Shown: positions 1 to 9,998 of the stretch, piece after piece
Layout: the number at the start of each line of letters is the position of its first letter
Position numbering within the stretch: the stretch's first letter is position 1
DNA from: Melastoma dodecandrum
Lineage: Eukaryota; Streptophyta; Magnoliopsida; Myrtales; Melastomataceae
DNA length: 64,000 bases
Direction of reading: 5' to 3'
Assembly: GCA_029817715.1 (NCBI GenBank)
Contig: JARUPY010000356.1
Coordinates: 1,025,001 to 1,089,000, forward strand
Made by a program: the position numbers and the translations under genes
Notes under the pieces: model-generated
The model's database searches: none
The model's input: only the letters and a program-made list of their open reading frames with translations
What the model was told of the DNA's origin: nothing

Positions 1-767
1 CATTGATGGAGGGCAGATAAAACTTAACTTAATATTCAGGGGATTTTGATTAATTGTCTCAACAATATATTATTAATGGGCTTTATTCTAATTTCAAGCC
101 CATCTTTTGACCCAATAGGTTTTAATTTTCTAAACCTTATATGATATTTGGCTAAACCATTTACTTTGCAGGCAAACGTTTTTCTTTCTCGGCCTTTTAT
201 TAACAATTCAAAACTTAGGCGGAATTAGTTTTGAAATTGACCCACTAATAATTGTATTAGTTCTGGGACAACTTTAGTTGACCGAGTCAAATACTTTGGG
301 TCTTTTATTTCTCTTTAAATAATCATACTTTTGGTCGTATTTATCACTTGGTTCACAATAACGTGAACCCACAGTAACTTGTTGTTAATGTGGATGATTG
401 ATCAATAAATTAAATTTGTGTAAAATAATAACTAATCTTAGTAGAAGATCGGTGAACCAAGAAATAGTGGGTTCACGTTATTATTAATAGCCAAATTTAT
501 GTATGATATGCAATTACTCAATGCTTTCACACCAACATTGTGATTTCTCTTATCACAGCAAATGACTTTCGGTCTTAAAGTTCAACTATCAGTTAATAAT
601 TATAAAACTTATAATTATACTGATTAAAACAACTTGTTTGATTTACGAATAAACAAACGCAATAAACTTGTTTTTCGCAAATACAATTTCTAGAAAACTA
701 TCAAAGCACAAAACTTCGAAATTAGTTTGATTTATACGATACGATCACAAAATTGCTCTGATACCAC
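1..767 (-). mobile_element. Leader of an LTR retrotransposon leaving the window at the left
   Basis: A primer-binding site for initiator tRNA-Met (TGGTATCAGAGC on the minus strand) lies at 755-766, one base inside the end of the LTR that starts at 768. The element is therefore read on the minus strand and its coding region lies outside the window. The 750 bases present are AT-rich and I see no convincing coding frame. A perfect TTTCTAGAAA palindrome (687-696) resembles a minimal heat-shock element but could be chance. Superfamily is not determinable here; the LTR termini look copia-like. Confidence 0.7.
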
Positions 768-2379
768 TGTTGGGTTTCCACCGGGCGCAGCGGAAGCTCG
801 TTTCGAAAAATGCTATTCGAAACACACCCCGGATCTGTGTGATACGTATAAATCGAATAGTAAATAAGTTTAATAACTCGTACCTTGTTGTTCGGAAACA
901 ACGAGCGTTGCGGATAAAACCGTCTTCGAGAGTCCCAACCGTGACTCCTCTAGAAGTATCCACGCACATGTGACACGAATATAACGATCTCCTGTTGATG
1001 CTAGTCCTCGGAGATCTCGTTACGTTCACTGCTCTTGGAAGCCTTGTTGTTCGATTGCAAATTTTTTCTTAGCCGAACGTCTCCTTTTTCCTTCCTTTTA
1101 TAACATAAGTTTCTTGCAATTTTATAAGTAAATTTAATCGACAACATCACAAGTAGCAAAGCTATGCTACAATGTAGAATTAGGCAATGATTATTTCTTT
1201 AAAAAATAGAACCGCCTTAGGATGTTGGAATCCACGTAGCAAAGCTACAATTCTATTAATGTAGTCAAATAGGATTAAACCACGTAGGCTTGTAAAATAA
1301 TATATATATATAATAATATAATATAATATAATAATAATTAATTATTATAATTATATTATTATAGCCTACAACTTAGACATATTTGATCAACTTAAATCCA
1401 ACACTAGGATTTATTGCTTCCGAATATTTCAGAATAAATTTGTAGTCCAACAAATTCTAATTCTGGAAATTTATAATTCTAATATACATTAGAATTAAAT
1501 AATCAATGTCCGTGTCTACGTGCTTTTGCGTGCGACCCTCTAGGTTCTATATACGAAGGCGGTGTACATCCATACACAGACTGAGGTAACCGTCTAGCAA
1601 CAGTTTTCAGTCACCCAACGTAATAGAATATTGGTCATGAACCAAAACCACTATGAACCGATTTCTGTGTAATTCAATCTCTTCATCTCACCGACATCCT
1701 GATTAATTCAGTGCATCATATGTCATCACTGAATTAATCATTTTACTTGATTTCTGAGATATAATAGATTTTAACTTGAATGATAAACATTCCTCCACGG
1801 CCGTGTGTTTAAAATCACTAATATCTCAATCAAGAGGCCAGGATGTCAACTCTCTAATCCAAGAGAGCGATGAATCCTATATTGACTCAACACTATCCTC
1901 TCTACGCTTCGCTGCACACCCAATAACCGTACTACTCACAGTCCGATTAAAGACTGCTTTTAACGGCATCAAAGTGAACAACTCCACGCATAGAATAAAT
2001 GGAGGTCTCAAGTCAGGAGATCAGTTACACTCGTTCAACAAGAGAAGTGACCAATGACACTTAATATGTGGTATTCTCTATAAACGGGTCGTGTCCAGTG
2101 TCCCCTAAACTTAGGCACCCCCGAGTACAACTTGAATATCCATCCCTTGGTCTAACTCGACCTAAGTTATACTCGGCGTTGATCTAGATATTTATGTCCC
2201 ATCTAAACATCTATCCGATCAAGGACAATGCTAGATTGACAAATAATCAATCTACGGGACTTTACCGTAAAGTTAATTACGAGCAGAAAAGTAATTAATA
2301 AACAGTAAATACTTGCCTTTATTAACAACTATTCACATATATTACAAAGTGTCTTGGCACATACGTGCACACACTAACA
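768..2379 (-). repeat. 5' LTR (about 1.6 kb) of the left-edge retrotransposon
   Basis: The segment begins TGTTGGG and ends CTAACA, the inverted TG/CA termini expected of an LTR, with the tRNA-Met primer site directly next to it at 755-766. It contains an AT-rich microsatellite at about 1,298-1,362. The stretch from about 1,370 to 1,970 is clearly similar, in reverse complement, to the last 580 bases of the window, so a second member of the family sits there. The LTR ends exactly where an MBD4-like gene fragment begins at 2,380. Confidence 0.75.
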
Positions 2380-2516
2380 GATGCTGCCCCGCAATATTAT
2401 GTTCTGCTCACGGAGGCCTCAACTCGGTCGGAGAGGGATAGACCACCTCGCCGTCGAGATTCCAGGGGGACGAAGATTAGGATTTCACCTTGCTTCGCGA
2501 AAAGCAGGGCAAAGTG
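2380..2516 (+). pseudogene. Fragment of an MBD4-like DNA glycosylase gene
   Basis: About 45 codons match, in one frame, the part of the MBD4-like gene at 18,004-18,135. Both copies keep the core PPRRRDS followed by a KI.ISP.FAKS pattern. The fragment starts at the LTR border (2,379/2,380) and similarity fades after about 2,516. It belongs to the poorly conserved N-terminal region, not to the catalytic HhH-GPD domain, so it cannot be an enzyme. The simplest reading is that the left-edge retrotransposon inserted into a duplicated MBD4-like copy whose other half lies outside the window. Confidence 0.7.
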
Positions 2517-3370
2517 TCATTCTTTCTGTAAAATCTGAAAAGTTCCGAACAGCCTTAATACAACAAGATACAACTTTGGTTAAGATTTAGTTTGTGGGAA
2601 TTTTCAGACAATATAATAGACAGCCCTGTTAAGTTCTTCCGTAAAAAGATATTGTTATTGCATCATTCTCAAAAACGAGGAGGATCTTCTCCTCTTTTAT
2701 GTCATTGCTGGTTCTCCTCATTTTCGATATCACAAAAACGAGGCGGGGGTGCAAGGTCGGGGAACCTCCGAAAATGCAGATTAGGCCGCTCGAAGTCTCG
2801 GGACTAATGGAGTACGTCTCACCCTCCCTCCCCGCTCTGTTTCTTGTCTGCTCTGCTCCTGGTTGGGCGCATGGAAGGGTCGGGTAGGTTGCGGGTTATC
2901 TAGTTCCTGGTCCCTGGGTCTCCGTCGAAGGTGCGCGCGTGAGTGGTTGGCTCAGACCGCAAGGTCCTGAAGGTGGGTACGGTGGAGTTTGCGTTCGCGG
3001 CGACAATGTCTCGCGGCGCAATTCCGATTTTCATGGGGTTCGCTGGTAGTGGCGCCGCGAGGTGGCCGTCTGCCGCATTCCCAAGTCTCAATTCACCGCC
3101 GCTCTTGATTTACTAGGCTCGCTCCGGTTGAATCTAAACTGTGGTCGCTTCCTCCCATAGACCTACGACGACTGAATGTTTGCTATTGTGTGGGAACTAT
3201 ACTAGAGCAACGGCGACAACGACGAGACTTCATGGGGTTCGCTGGTAGTGGCGCTGCGAGGTGGCCGTCTGCCTCTTTCCCGAACTGCAAATTGATAGTT
3301 GTTCTTGCTTTCTGGACTTGCTCCTGTCTTATTTAATCTGTCGATGACGATCTTGGCCCCTGAATTACAT
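2517..3370. repeat. Non-coding stretch with a two-copy direct repeat
   Basis: I see no gene here. A segment of about 45 bases that includes GGGGTTCGCTGGTAGTGGCG occurs at about 3,029-3,075 and again at about 3,229-3,275, and weaker similarity follows each copy, so a unit of about 200 bp was duplicated in tandem. The short open frames in the region have no recognisable domain. Confidence 0.5.
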
Positions 3371-3489
3371 GGAAATAAACGAATGAGGTGAGTTGTGATC
3401 CTTCAATGTTGTTGGATTGCCTCCTCTGTCGAATGCAATTGGTGGCGATACGTTCTTTGGAGTTCCGTTTGTCTTTGTATGAGGGTGAG

Positions 3490-3690
3490 GTATGTTTACC
3501 CGACCGTGATGTCGGAAGAGTCCGAGGAGGTAACGCCACTTGCGGTGTTTACCAGCTTCAGCTTCCCGGACGCTCCCGGAGGAGTGGGGACGCACTGCGA
3601 TGGTCATGGCACCGAATGAAGTGTTAAACATACGAGTGATAGTGAGATGAAGGAGTCGCACTTATTACTGTTCGCTTTTCGGTTGGCCAA
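3490..3690 (+). repeat. Chromovirus LTR fragment (family B)
   Basis: This stretch aligns with the LTR pieces at about 12,715-12,900 and 26,895-27,080. All share the GTGATGTCGGA or GTTATGTCGGA block, the CCCGGACGCTC block and the GACGCACTGCG block in the same order and spacing. It is only an internal part of the LTR, with no ends and no internal region. Confidence 0.6.
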
Positions 3691-3719
3691 ACTGATTGTT
3701 TCTATGTGTGCTATTATGG

Positions 3720-3995
3720 ATAATTTTCATACTTTACGAAACTTTTACGAACCTATTTGTACTTTCGTCGATAATCGTTTGTAATGTACGAAACTGTTCC
3801 TAAACATTTCGTAAAGCACGAAACTATTTCGTAAAAAGTACAAAACAAGTTTCTTACTTTACGAAATGTTTACGAACTTGTTTCTTACTTCAATTCATAC
3901 TCGTGTGTAAAGTAGTTTCGTAAACCGTTCATATATTTCATAAATTCCGGAACTAGATTCGTACTTTTTTACGAAAGCAGATTTCGTAAAGTAAT
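3720..3995. repeat. Degenerate TACGAAA/TTTCGTA repeat field
   Basis: The heptamer TACGAAA, its complement TTTCGTA and close variants recur every 15-30 bases over about 275 bp in both orientations. Copies lie near 3,734, 3,789, 3,820, 3,857, 3,913 and 3,970. No open frame of note is present. Confidence 0.55.
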
Positions 3996-4212
3996 TGGTA
4001 CTTGCAGAGTTCTTTGACAATGATGTGCCCAATAAAGCGGACAGCCGGAGAAATCTAAAGCAGCCTTGCGATATACTCCCTCGATCGAGATGAGGAATAG
4101 GCCAAAGAGGTGTCCATATTCCTCGTATCACCACCAATTGCATTCGACAGAGGAGGCAATCGAACGACATTGAACGATCACAACTCACCTCATTCGTTTA
4201 TTTCCAAGTAAC

Positions 4213-4400
4213 TGATGCGTATAAAATCAACTTACATGTAAGAATAATAAATTGACATGTATGGAAAATGCGTGACATTTAAGAATAATAAAATGACATG
4301 TACGAAAAAATGTCCGACATATCCATAACATGTGAAGTGCTCGACATGTAAGAACAATGTATTTACATTTATGAACAGACGACTGACATTACATCTGACT
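4213..4400. repeat. ACATGTA/GACAT short-repeat field, left copy
   Basis: GACATGTA, ACATTTA and similar octamers recur about every 25 bases with AT-rich spacers containing AATAATAAA. The same field is present at 21,593-21,775, so it predates the segmental duplication. There is no coding potential. Confidence 0.55.
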
Positions 4401-4745
4401 TACTAACTCCTGGGCCTCCCATTGATGTTGGAAAAAAGGAAAAGGGACGAGCATTATCCTGTACAAAGGTTGCCTTCAGCAAAGGAACGAACCCTTAGCA
4501 CTTTGTTGCCATAAGTCGACATGGACAAAGCTCGAACTCATTTCGTAGATAAAGGATAGTTTTCACTGACCCCGGGAAGAGAAGGAGAATGCGATTTGCC
4601 CGAGTTCCTTCTTCGGAGTGCTGCGTTGCTTGTAGACTGATGAGCAGCGGGAGGAGAGTACAGAGCGGGGACGGAGAGGCCAGGGGAAGGAAAGCTCCAC
4701 ACGAGGTGCTGCGGTTTAGCAGTGTACGTCTCACCCCTCCCCTCC

Positions 4746-6480
4746 CGAAACGACCTGAAATTTTTCAACATTTAATTAGGAAGTTCAACCGTAATTGAAC
4801 GGTCAAAACAGGGGAAACGACAAATCTAAGGTCTTCACTGCGTTTGTCATTCTTAAACCAGTTTGATGAATTTCGCCACGTGTATCTCTTCTCTCGTATC
4901 TCTGCAACACTAAAAATAAATTTTCCATTTGGGGTCAGCGATAATTCGCTGAATACTTTCTACCCATGCACAAGCGAAAACAATGAGATGCTAACCCATC
5001 CTAATATGTATCTTTGAAAACTGTTTTATATGCATGCGAATCATAAACATCACCTTGTGCAACACAATGAATCAGCATAATCTCAGAGTATTTTACGTGG
5101 AAGTAGAGATTAACCAACTAAAAATGTTTAAAACTCAAAAGCAACTCCCTCACTTCATCATCTCTCGTATATCAACACTTCGTACGGTGCCAAACCACCG
5201 AAGTGTGTCCCCACCCCACTCCTTCGGGAGCGCCCGGGTGATGGCAGCAGGCACGACCGCGAGTGGTCGTCGCCTCCGCGTCCTCCTCCGACATTACAGC
5301 CGGGTAATACCATTCCTCCGCGCAACAGTAACAACAACAGCCACTAATTCAACCAATGTCTCATCGTGTCAGAAGATTGAATTAGAATGCTGGGTAGCGG
5401 CTATCTGACATAGCCTCCACTACCTCCTTGTAATGCGAGTTCATCCTGGAAACAAGGCACATATAGAACAACAGAACTTCCCCACCGTCCAAGTGATATC
5501 TTCGCATCACCCCGGGGGCGAAGCTTGGTTCTATCCCGATCAACTCGTCGCACAATTTCCTCACAAACACTCGCTCGAAACAATCTGTGGTTCAGTCTCA
5601 AGAACAATCTCCACCCTTTCCACTCATAACCGGAATCAAGCTCACCTTTCGCTCCATTAGCACGACATCCAGCAGTGACAAAAGAATGGCAAACATCCAG
5701 ACAAAGATCAGCACCTCAGCTCCCGTCCGATCGCACGGCCAACTCACAGAAGTATACGCCGCTATTCCACTCGCCGTTTACCAAACCAGCTCGCAGCTAA
5801 CCCCACAGAGGTTTCTCCGCATCATCACCACTTACAACCACAGGAAGCAGGCGAACACTATTCACAGGCACAGCAGAATCCAGGCAAACGGAACAGTATA
5901 CTCAGAGGACAATCCAACCTATTTCTCTTGCCCACGAACAACACGACGTCCCGGGAATGCCAAAGACAATTCAGCCACCAATCGAGAAGACGGAACGAGG
6001 GATGTTCCGACTCGTCAAGGGCTGTATGCGAAAAAGGCGGAAGGACAATGAAAACGGAACGCTGGCGAGACTAGGTGATGACGACAGCACCTGCGCCACG
6101 ATGGACGAGAAATGGAGCATGCATAGCCCACAACTCTACGACTCAGACTCGATGGAATTCCCTTACCCGACCTACCCTCCTCCCCATCGCCAAAGACCCT
6201 CAGCTCATCCCCATGACAATGCGCAAACAGAACAGCGAAAAGAAGTAGACGAGGGGAGGGGGAGAACACACTGTTCGTCTAAAGCTCGAGTAAATCGAGC
6301 CGCAGCTCAGGTATTCCTCCTCTCTTGCACCCCCTTACCTTCTTTCAGTGGAGTCGATCATTGCCACCAGGGACGCCGCCCACACGCAGGACCCTCGATC
6401 CGGACGGCAACGAAGCTAGTGACAAATTCCAGCTCCAGGAACGGAGCCACAGGGGGTGTAGCTGCGGACAGCCGCTGTTA
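4746..6480 (-). repeat. Decayed chromovirus LTR (family B) in minus orientation, left copy
   Basis: From about 4,746 the sequence matches, in reverse complement, the LTR that ends at 13,273. It shares the terminal GAAACGACC, the paired CGGTCAAA block and the GGGGTCAGCGATAA block with equal spacing. Weaker similarity continues to the LTR of the intact element at 52,513, for example the CTCCTCCGACAT block near 5,285. The right end is uncertain, near 6,480. Several GC-rich open frames across it (5,587-6,517) lack domains and are probably not genes. Confidence 0.65.
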
Positions 6481-6487
6481 CGAAGAT

Positions 6488-6979
6488 GGAGTTGTACATA
6501 AGTTTGAAAAAAAATAAGGCTAACAACTGTTTTGAGAAAGGTTGACCAATCTAATGGCATTAGTAAGATTACTAAATGAGAATATCAGGTCATGACTTTC
6601 CTAAAAGAATACCTGAAAAAGTCCAAAATGGAATAAGACTATTTCCTCGTATTAGAATGCCTCGAATAATCCTTGATGCTCTCTTCATGACATCAGTTTC
6701 AATTGAACAAGCAGCCAAAGCCAACAATGAAAAATGTGATTTGACATTCCTTGCAATGAGCTCACAAACTTTGGTAGTCAAACCATAAATACTTGATTTG
6801 AAAGGGGCAAAATAGCATCCTTGGAAAATTTCAACATGATATAGATCAACTCATTTCATTTCATTAAAGGCACCAACTGAACAGGTTAATTTCGACACAT
6901 CATGGTTTTACTAACAATCATTATTTGTCATTTAATGACAGCAAGATCTTTTGCCGGAATAAAGATACGGGAAGCATAC
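6488..6979. other. Intron-like sequence next to beta-galactosidase exon 4
   Basis: Shared almost unchanged with the right copy (about 23,654-24,148). Open frames exist on both strands (6,576-6,788 and its complement), but neither resembles family 35 hydrolase exons 5 onward and I do not recognise them. It is probably intron or foreign sequence. Confidence 0.4.
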
Positions 6980-7456
6980 CAACTTGATATTGCAGGATCT
7001 GATGATCTCAACTTAATTTTTGGTTTTATGGAAAGTAGCCAAGGAGGAAATCCTCCAAAGTCCCACTCTGCAGGAAACATTCACACTATTATTACATTAG
7101 ATAATAGATTAACAATACCAAGAACTTCAAGATTGAGCATGTCGCAGGGAAAAAATATCAACGCTTCTAGATGAATGGGAAAAGCCCACGGGTCAAACCA
7201 GGGATTAAGACCTCATTGTGCAATTCTGTCAAACTACCAACCATTAACAGATAACGATACCTCCACAAATATATGGACCGACTCGAAGCATGACAAGGAG
7301 GTCAAGCTTCTGGCATAGCATCAGGTAGGATATTATGTCAGCAATCCCCTCGAACATCAGTTCTCCAGGCTTAGGTTCATGAAGGTTCCATGGCACGTAG
7401 GTTTGAATCGTATTCAAGCCTCGTGCTTTAGCTCTCAGTAATCTATCTTCCCAGGA
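6980..7456 (-). pseudogene. Beta-galactosidase 17-like pseudogene, exons 3-4 only (left copy)
   Basis: Exon 3 (7,456-7,261, 196 nt) encodes the glycoside hydrolase family 35 segment with WEDRLLRAKA, YVPWNLHEPKPG and VGPYICG. Exon 4 (7,067-6,980, 88 nt) encodes WDFGGFPPWLLSIKP followed by LRSSDPA. Exon 4 has AG/GT borders and its phase agrees with exon 3. The family hydrolyses terminal beta-galactosyl residues, usually in the cell wall or secretory route; the catalytic glutamates would be on later exons that are absent. Exons 1 and 2 were deleted. The exon 3 acceptor, CAG in the right copy, is CTG here. With no start, acceptor or catalytic region it cannot be functional. Confidence 0.85.
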
Positions 7457-7675
7457 CAGCATTAGCAGAAATCAGATCCTGTCATGATTGCACCACGAAA
7501 TAAATTGCACAAGTTAACTCTAATAACAGTATTGAGTCGAGGACAATAAATTGTAGCCCTGCATCTGGTGAATATCAAGCATGAAAATGAAGAGTACAAA
7601 TTTCTTCACGAAACCAATATAAAAAGCAATATGTTGAAATTGACCCCCAGAACAAGCGGATCAACTTCTCATTTT

Positions 7676-9324
7676 TAAAACCATGGGGAAATAAACTCGC
7701 AGCCGGGAGAGGATGAGAGAGGAGGAGGTGCCGCGGACGGGTTGATCGGTCGGCACGGAGTGTTCGTGGTGGTGGTGGGGTTGAGTTTTGATAGGACGTA
7801 AATCAATATTAAGTTTGAAAATTAAGCGGGACCGCTTAAGTAAATCTTTATAAAGTAGATTTCTAAATACTTAAATAAAAAGACGTCAATTGTCAATTTA
7901 AATATATATATATATATACATCAAAGTCGGGCTCAGACTCGTAGATTTTTTTTATTAAATATTCAAAAGTAAGTAGACGGACTTCATACGAGAGGGATTG
8001 ATGGCATGAAGTGGTTACCCGAAGAATTTCCAAATATTTGATGAAATAATTTAGTATTAGAACAAAACTCGTGATGGGGTTCGGCTACTCCTGGTCGTTA
8101 CTTTTGGGTTTTTTAATACTGAAGTATGTAAGCATCTCGAGGACAATAGAGCTATGTTAAGAAATACGGCGTAGAGTGAAGTGGAACCTAAAAAAGATGG
8201 ATGTATACGTTATTGAATAAATAAATTAATAAATAAAAAAGGAACGCGGCAATTAACTTTACGGGCTTTATGATGTGGGCTTTCTTCGGGCCAATAAAAG
8301 AAGTAGGGCCCAGTAGAGTAAAATTAAACTTTTCTTTAGCTGCTGCTACCCACACCATAGTAGTATATAATGTTTTGAAGGTAGATAGATGATAGACAGA
8401 CGGTGACACAGGGAGACAGAGGACAAAAAGTGAAGGGGCTAAACAATGGCAGAGGATGGCACAGTATTAAGTAATTTTTAATTTATTAGAAAGAGTTGTA
8501 ATAATAAAAACAGGAGAAAGAAACGAAAGGGGTAAAACCATGGGGAAATAAACTCGCAGCAGGGAAAGGATGAGAGAGGAGGAGGTGCCGCGGACGGGTT
8601 GATCGGTCGGCGCGGAGTGTTCGTGGTGGTGGTGGGATTGAGTTTTGATATGACGTAAATCAATATTAAGTTTGAAAATTAAGCGGATAAAATCGACTTC
8701 GTGTCATTGACCGCTTAAGTAAATCTTTATAAAGTAGATTTCTAAATACTTAAATAAAAAGACGTCAATTGTCAATATATATACATCAAAGTCGGGCTCA
8801 GACTCGTAGATTTTTTTTATTAAATATTCAAAAGTAAGTAGACGGACTTCATACGAGAGGGATTGATGGCATGAAGTGGTTACCCGAAGAATTTCCAAAT
8901 ATTTGATGAAATAATTTAGTATTAGAACAAAACTCGTGGTGGGGTTCGGCTACTCCTGGTCGTTACTTTTGGGTTTTTTAATACTGAAGTATGTAAGCAT
9001 CTCGAGGACAATAGAGCTATGTTAAGAAATACGGCGTAGAGTGAAGTGGAACCTAAAAAAGATTGATGTATACGTTATTGAATAAATAAATTAATAAATA
9101 AAAAAGGAACGCGGCAATTAACTTTACGGGCTTTATGATGTGGGCTTTCTTCGGGCCAATAAAAGAAGTAGGGCCCAGTAGAGTAAAATTAAACTTTTCT
9201 TTAGCTGCTGCTATCCACACCATAGTAGTATATAATGTTTTGAAGGTAGATAGATGATAGACAGACAGACGCTGACACAGGGAGACAGAGGACAAAAAGT
9301 GAAGGGGCTAAACAATGGCAGAGG
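7676..9324. repeat. Tandem duplication (period 858 bp) of the sequence upstream of beta-galactosidase exon 1
   Basis: Unit A (7,676-8,453) and unit B (8,533-9,324) are nearly identical and both start at a TAAAACCATGG block. They match the sequence at 26,071-26,575, which lies just upstream of the beta-galactosidase start codon, so they are displaced promoter or 5' flank copies. Unit A has lost a 23-base segment that unit B and the right-hand copy keep, and it carries a longer TA microsatellite (about 7,904-7,918). Small open frames in both units have no domain. Confidence 0.8.
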
Positions 9325-9632
9325 TGTTGTACAGCAGCCAACGCCAATGACTAAAAGCTCGAACTTATAGGTGAAAGCGTGACATAATATATATTTTTCA
9401 TTTTCAACACTCACCCTCATGCTGAACCGGGCTGACATCTTTGGTCATTTTTACAATTCCCTTGTTTAGGTGATTGGCGGGCTTTTGTGGCCCTAGTGGT
9501 GGACTTATGTGGTCTCTTTTTCATTTTTTAATTCTTTTCCTTTTTGCGCCTGGCGGGGCATGAACCTTCGACCCTTTGCTCTGATACTACTATTGTACAT
9601 CAGACAACGCCAACTATCCTAAAAGCTTAATT
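9325..9632 (-). mobile_element. TRIM (miniature LTR retrotransposon), cut by a copia LTR
   Basis: An 85-bp terminal repeat (9,325-9,409, TGTTGTACAGC to TTTCAACA) recurs at 9,591-9,632, where it stops at the copia LTR. Between them are about 180 non-coding bases. Next to the second repeat, on the minus strand, is an 11-of-12 match to the tRNA-Met primer site (9,579-9,590). Short repeats, a primer site and no coding capacity define a TRIM. The missing half of the right repeat was presumably displaced by the copia insertion and later lost with that element's 5' end. Confidence 0.65.
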
Positions 9633-9991
9633 TGTTGGGGGGTTATGTGTGTAGGATTGGATAGGAAGGGAGAAGGTGCTAGCAGAACGTAGGTTCTGTA
9701 CCGCCGACGACCTTCTATAGGATAGAGGAAACCTTCTGTAGAACTGCTGCACCTACGAGGAGTGTTTTGGCTACAATTTATCTTTGTTTAAACTTTCTCT
9801 TTTTTCTCATCATCATACAAGAAATGTCTACACGTCCCTTTATATATAGGGAGGAGTAGGAAAACCAAAAGACAATAGAAACCGACATATTTAATGACAG
9901 ATTTAATAGCCTGCTTTAATGACCCACTTAAATGACTTTTCCGTTACTAAATTTAATAACCATTAATCTTGATCATAAATTACCTTCAACA
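9633..9991 (-). repeat. 3' LTR (359 bp) of a 5'-truncated copia element
   Basis: The ends read TGTTGGGG and CTTCAACA on the plus strand, i.e. TGTTGAAG to CCCCAACA in element orientation. A polypurine tract (AAGAGGGGG) sits against it at 9,992-10,000. A TATA box (TATATATAAAGG, about 9,837-9,848) lies inside, as expected for the U3 promoter. The 5' LTR is missing. Confidence 0.8.
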
Positions 9992-9998
9992 CCCCCTC

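Larger units (their letters stand above)
3371..4205. repeat. 82-bp inverted repeat enclosing 671 bp
   Basis: Positions 3,371-3,452 and the reverse complement of 4,124-4,205 are the same 82-bp sequence with four mismatches by eye. The spacer holds a chromovirus LTR fragment (about 3,490-3,690) and a field of TACGAAA-type repeats (about 3,720-3,995). I find no clear target-site duplication outside the arms, so this could be a non-autonomous DNA transposon or just an inverted duplication. The right arm ends next to the start of the segmental duplication at 4,207. Confidence 0.7.
4207..8110. repeat. Segmental duplication, left copy
   Basis: This block is collinear with about 21,587-26,575. In order it shares a field of ACATG repeats (4,213-4,400), a chromovirus LTR (from about 4,746), beta-galactosidase exons 4 and 3, and the sequence upstream of that gene's exon 1. 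Compared with the right copy it keeps about 660 bp (5,185-5,842) that the other lost. It lacks about 250 bp (right 23,399-23,649) and about 1.2 kb (right 24,868-26,070), the latter removing exons 1 and 2. The breakpoints carry a few bases of microhomology or filler. Confidence 0.85.

Noticed and set aside
687..696. TTTCTAGAAA as a functional heat-shock element like that of ONSEN
   Set aside because: A single 10-base palindrome in AT-rich DNA is expected by chance and it lies outside the LTR.
1298..1362. AT repeat as a possible CRISPR-like or centromeric array
   Set aside because: It is a simple TA/AAT microsatellite without spacers or a unit length typical of satellites.
5587..6517. Overlapping open frames of 154 and 186 codons as a possible gene
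   Set aside because: They lie inside a GC-rich chromovirus LTR, have no domain, and are frame-shifted in the duplicate at 22,871-23,506.
6576..6788. 70-codon frame conserved in both duplicated copies
   Set aside because: Conservation follows from the recent duplication; no hydrolase motif and no known domain on either strand.
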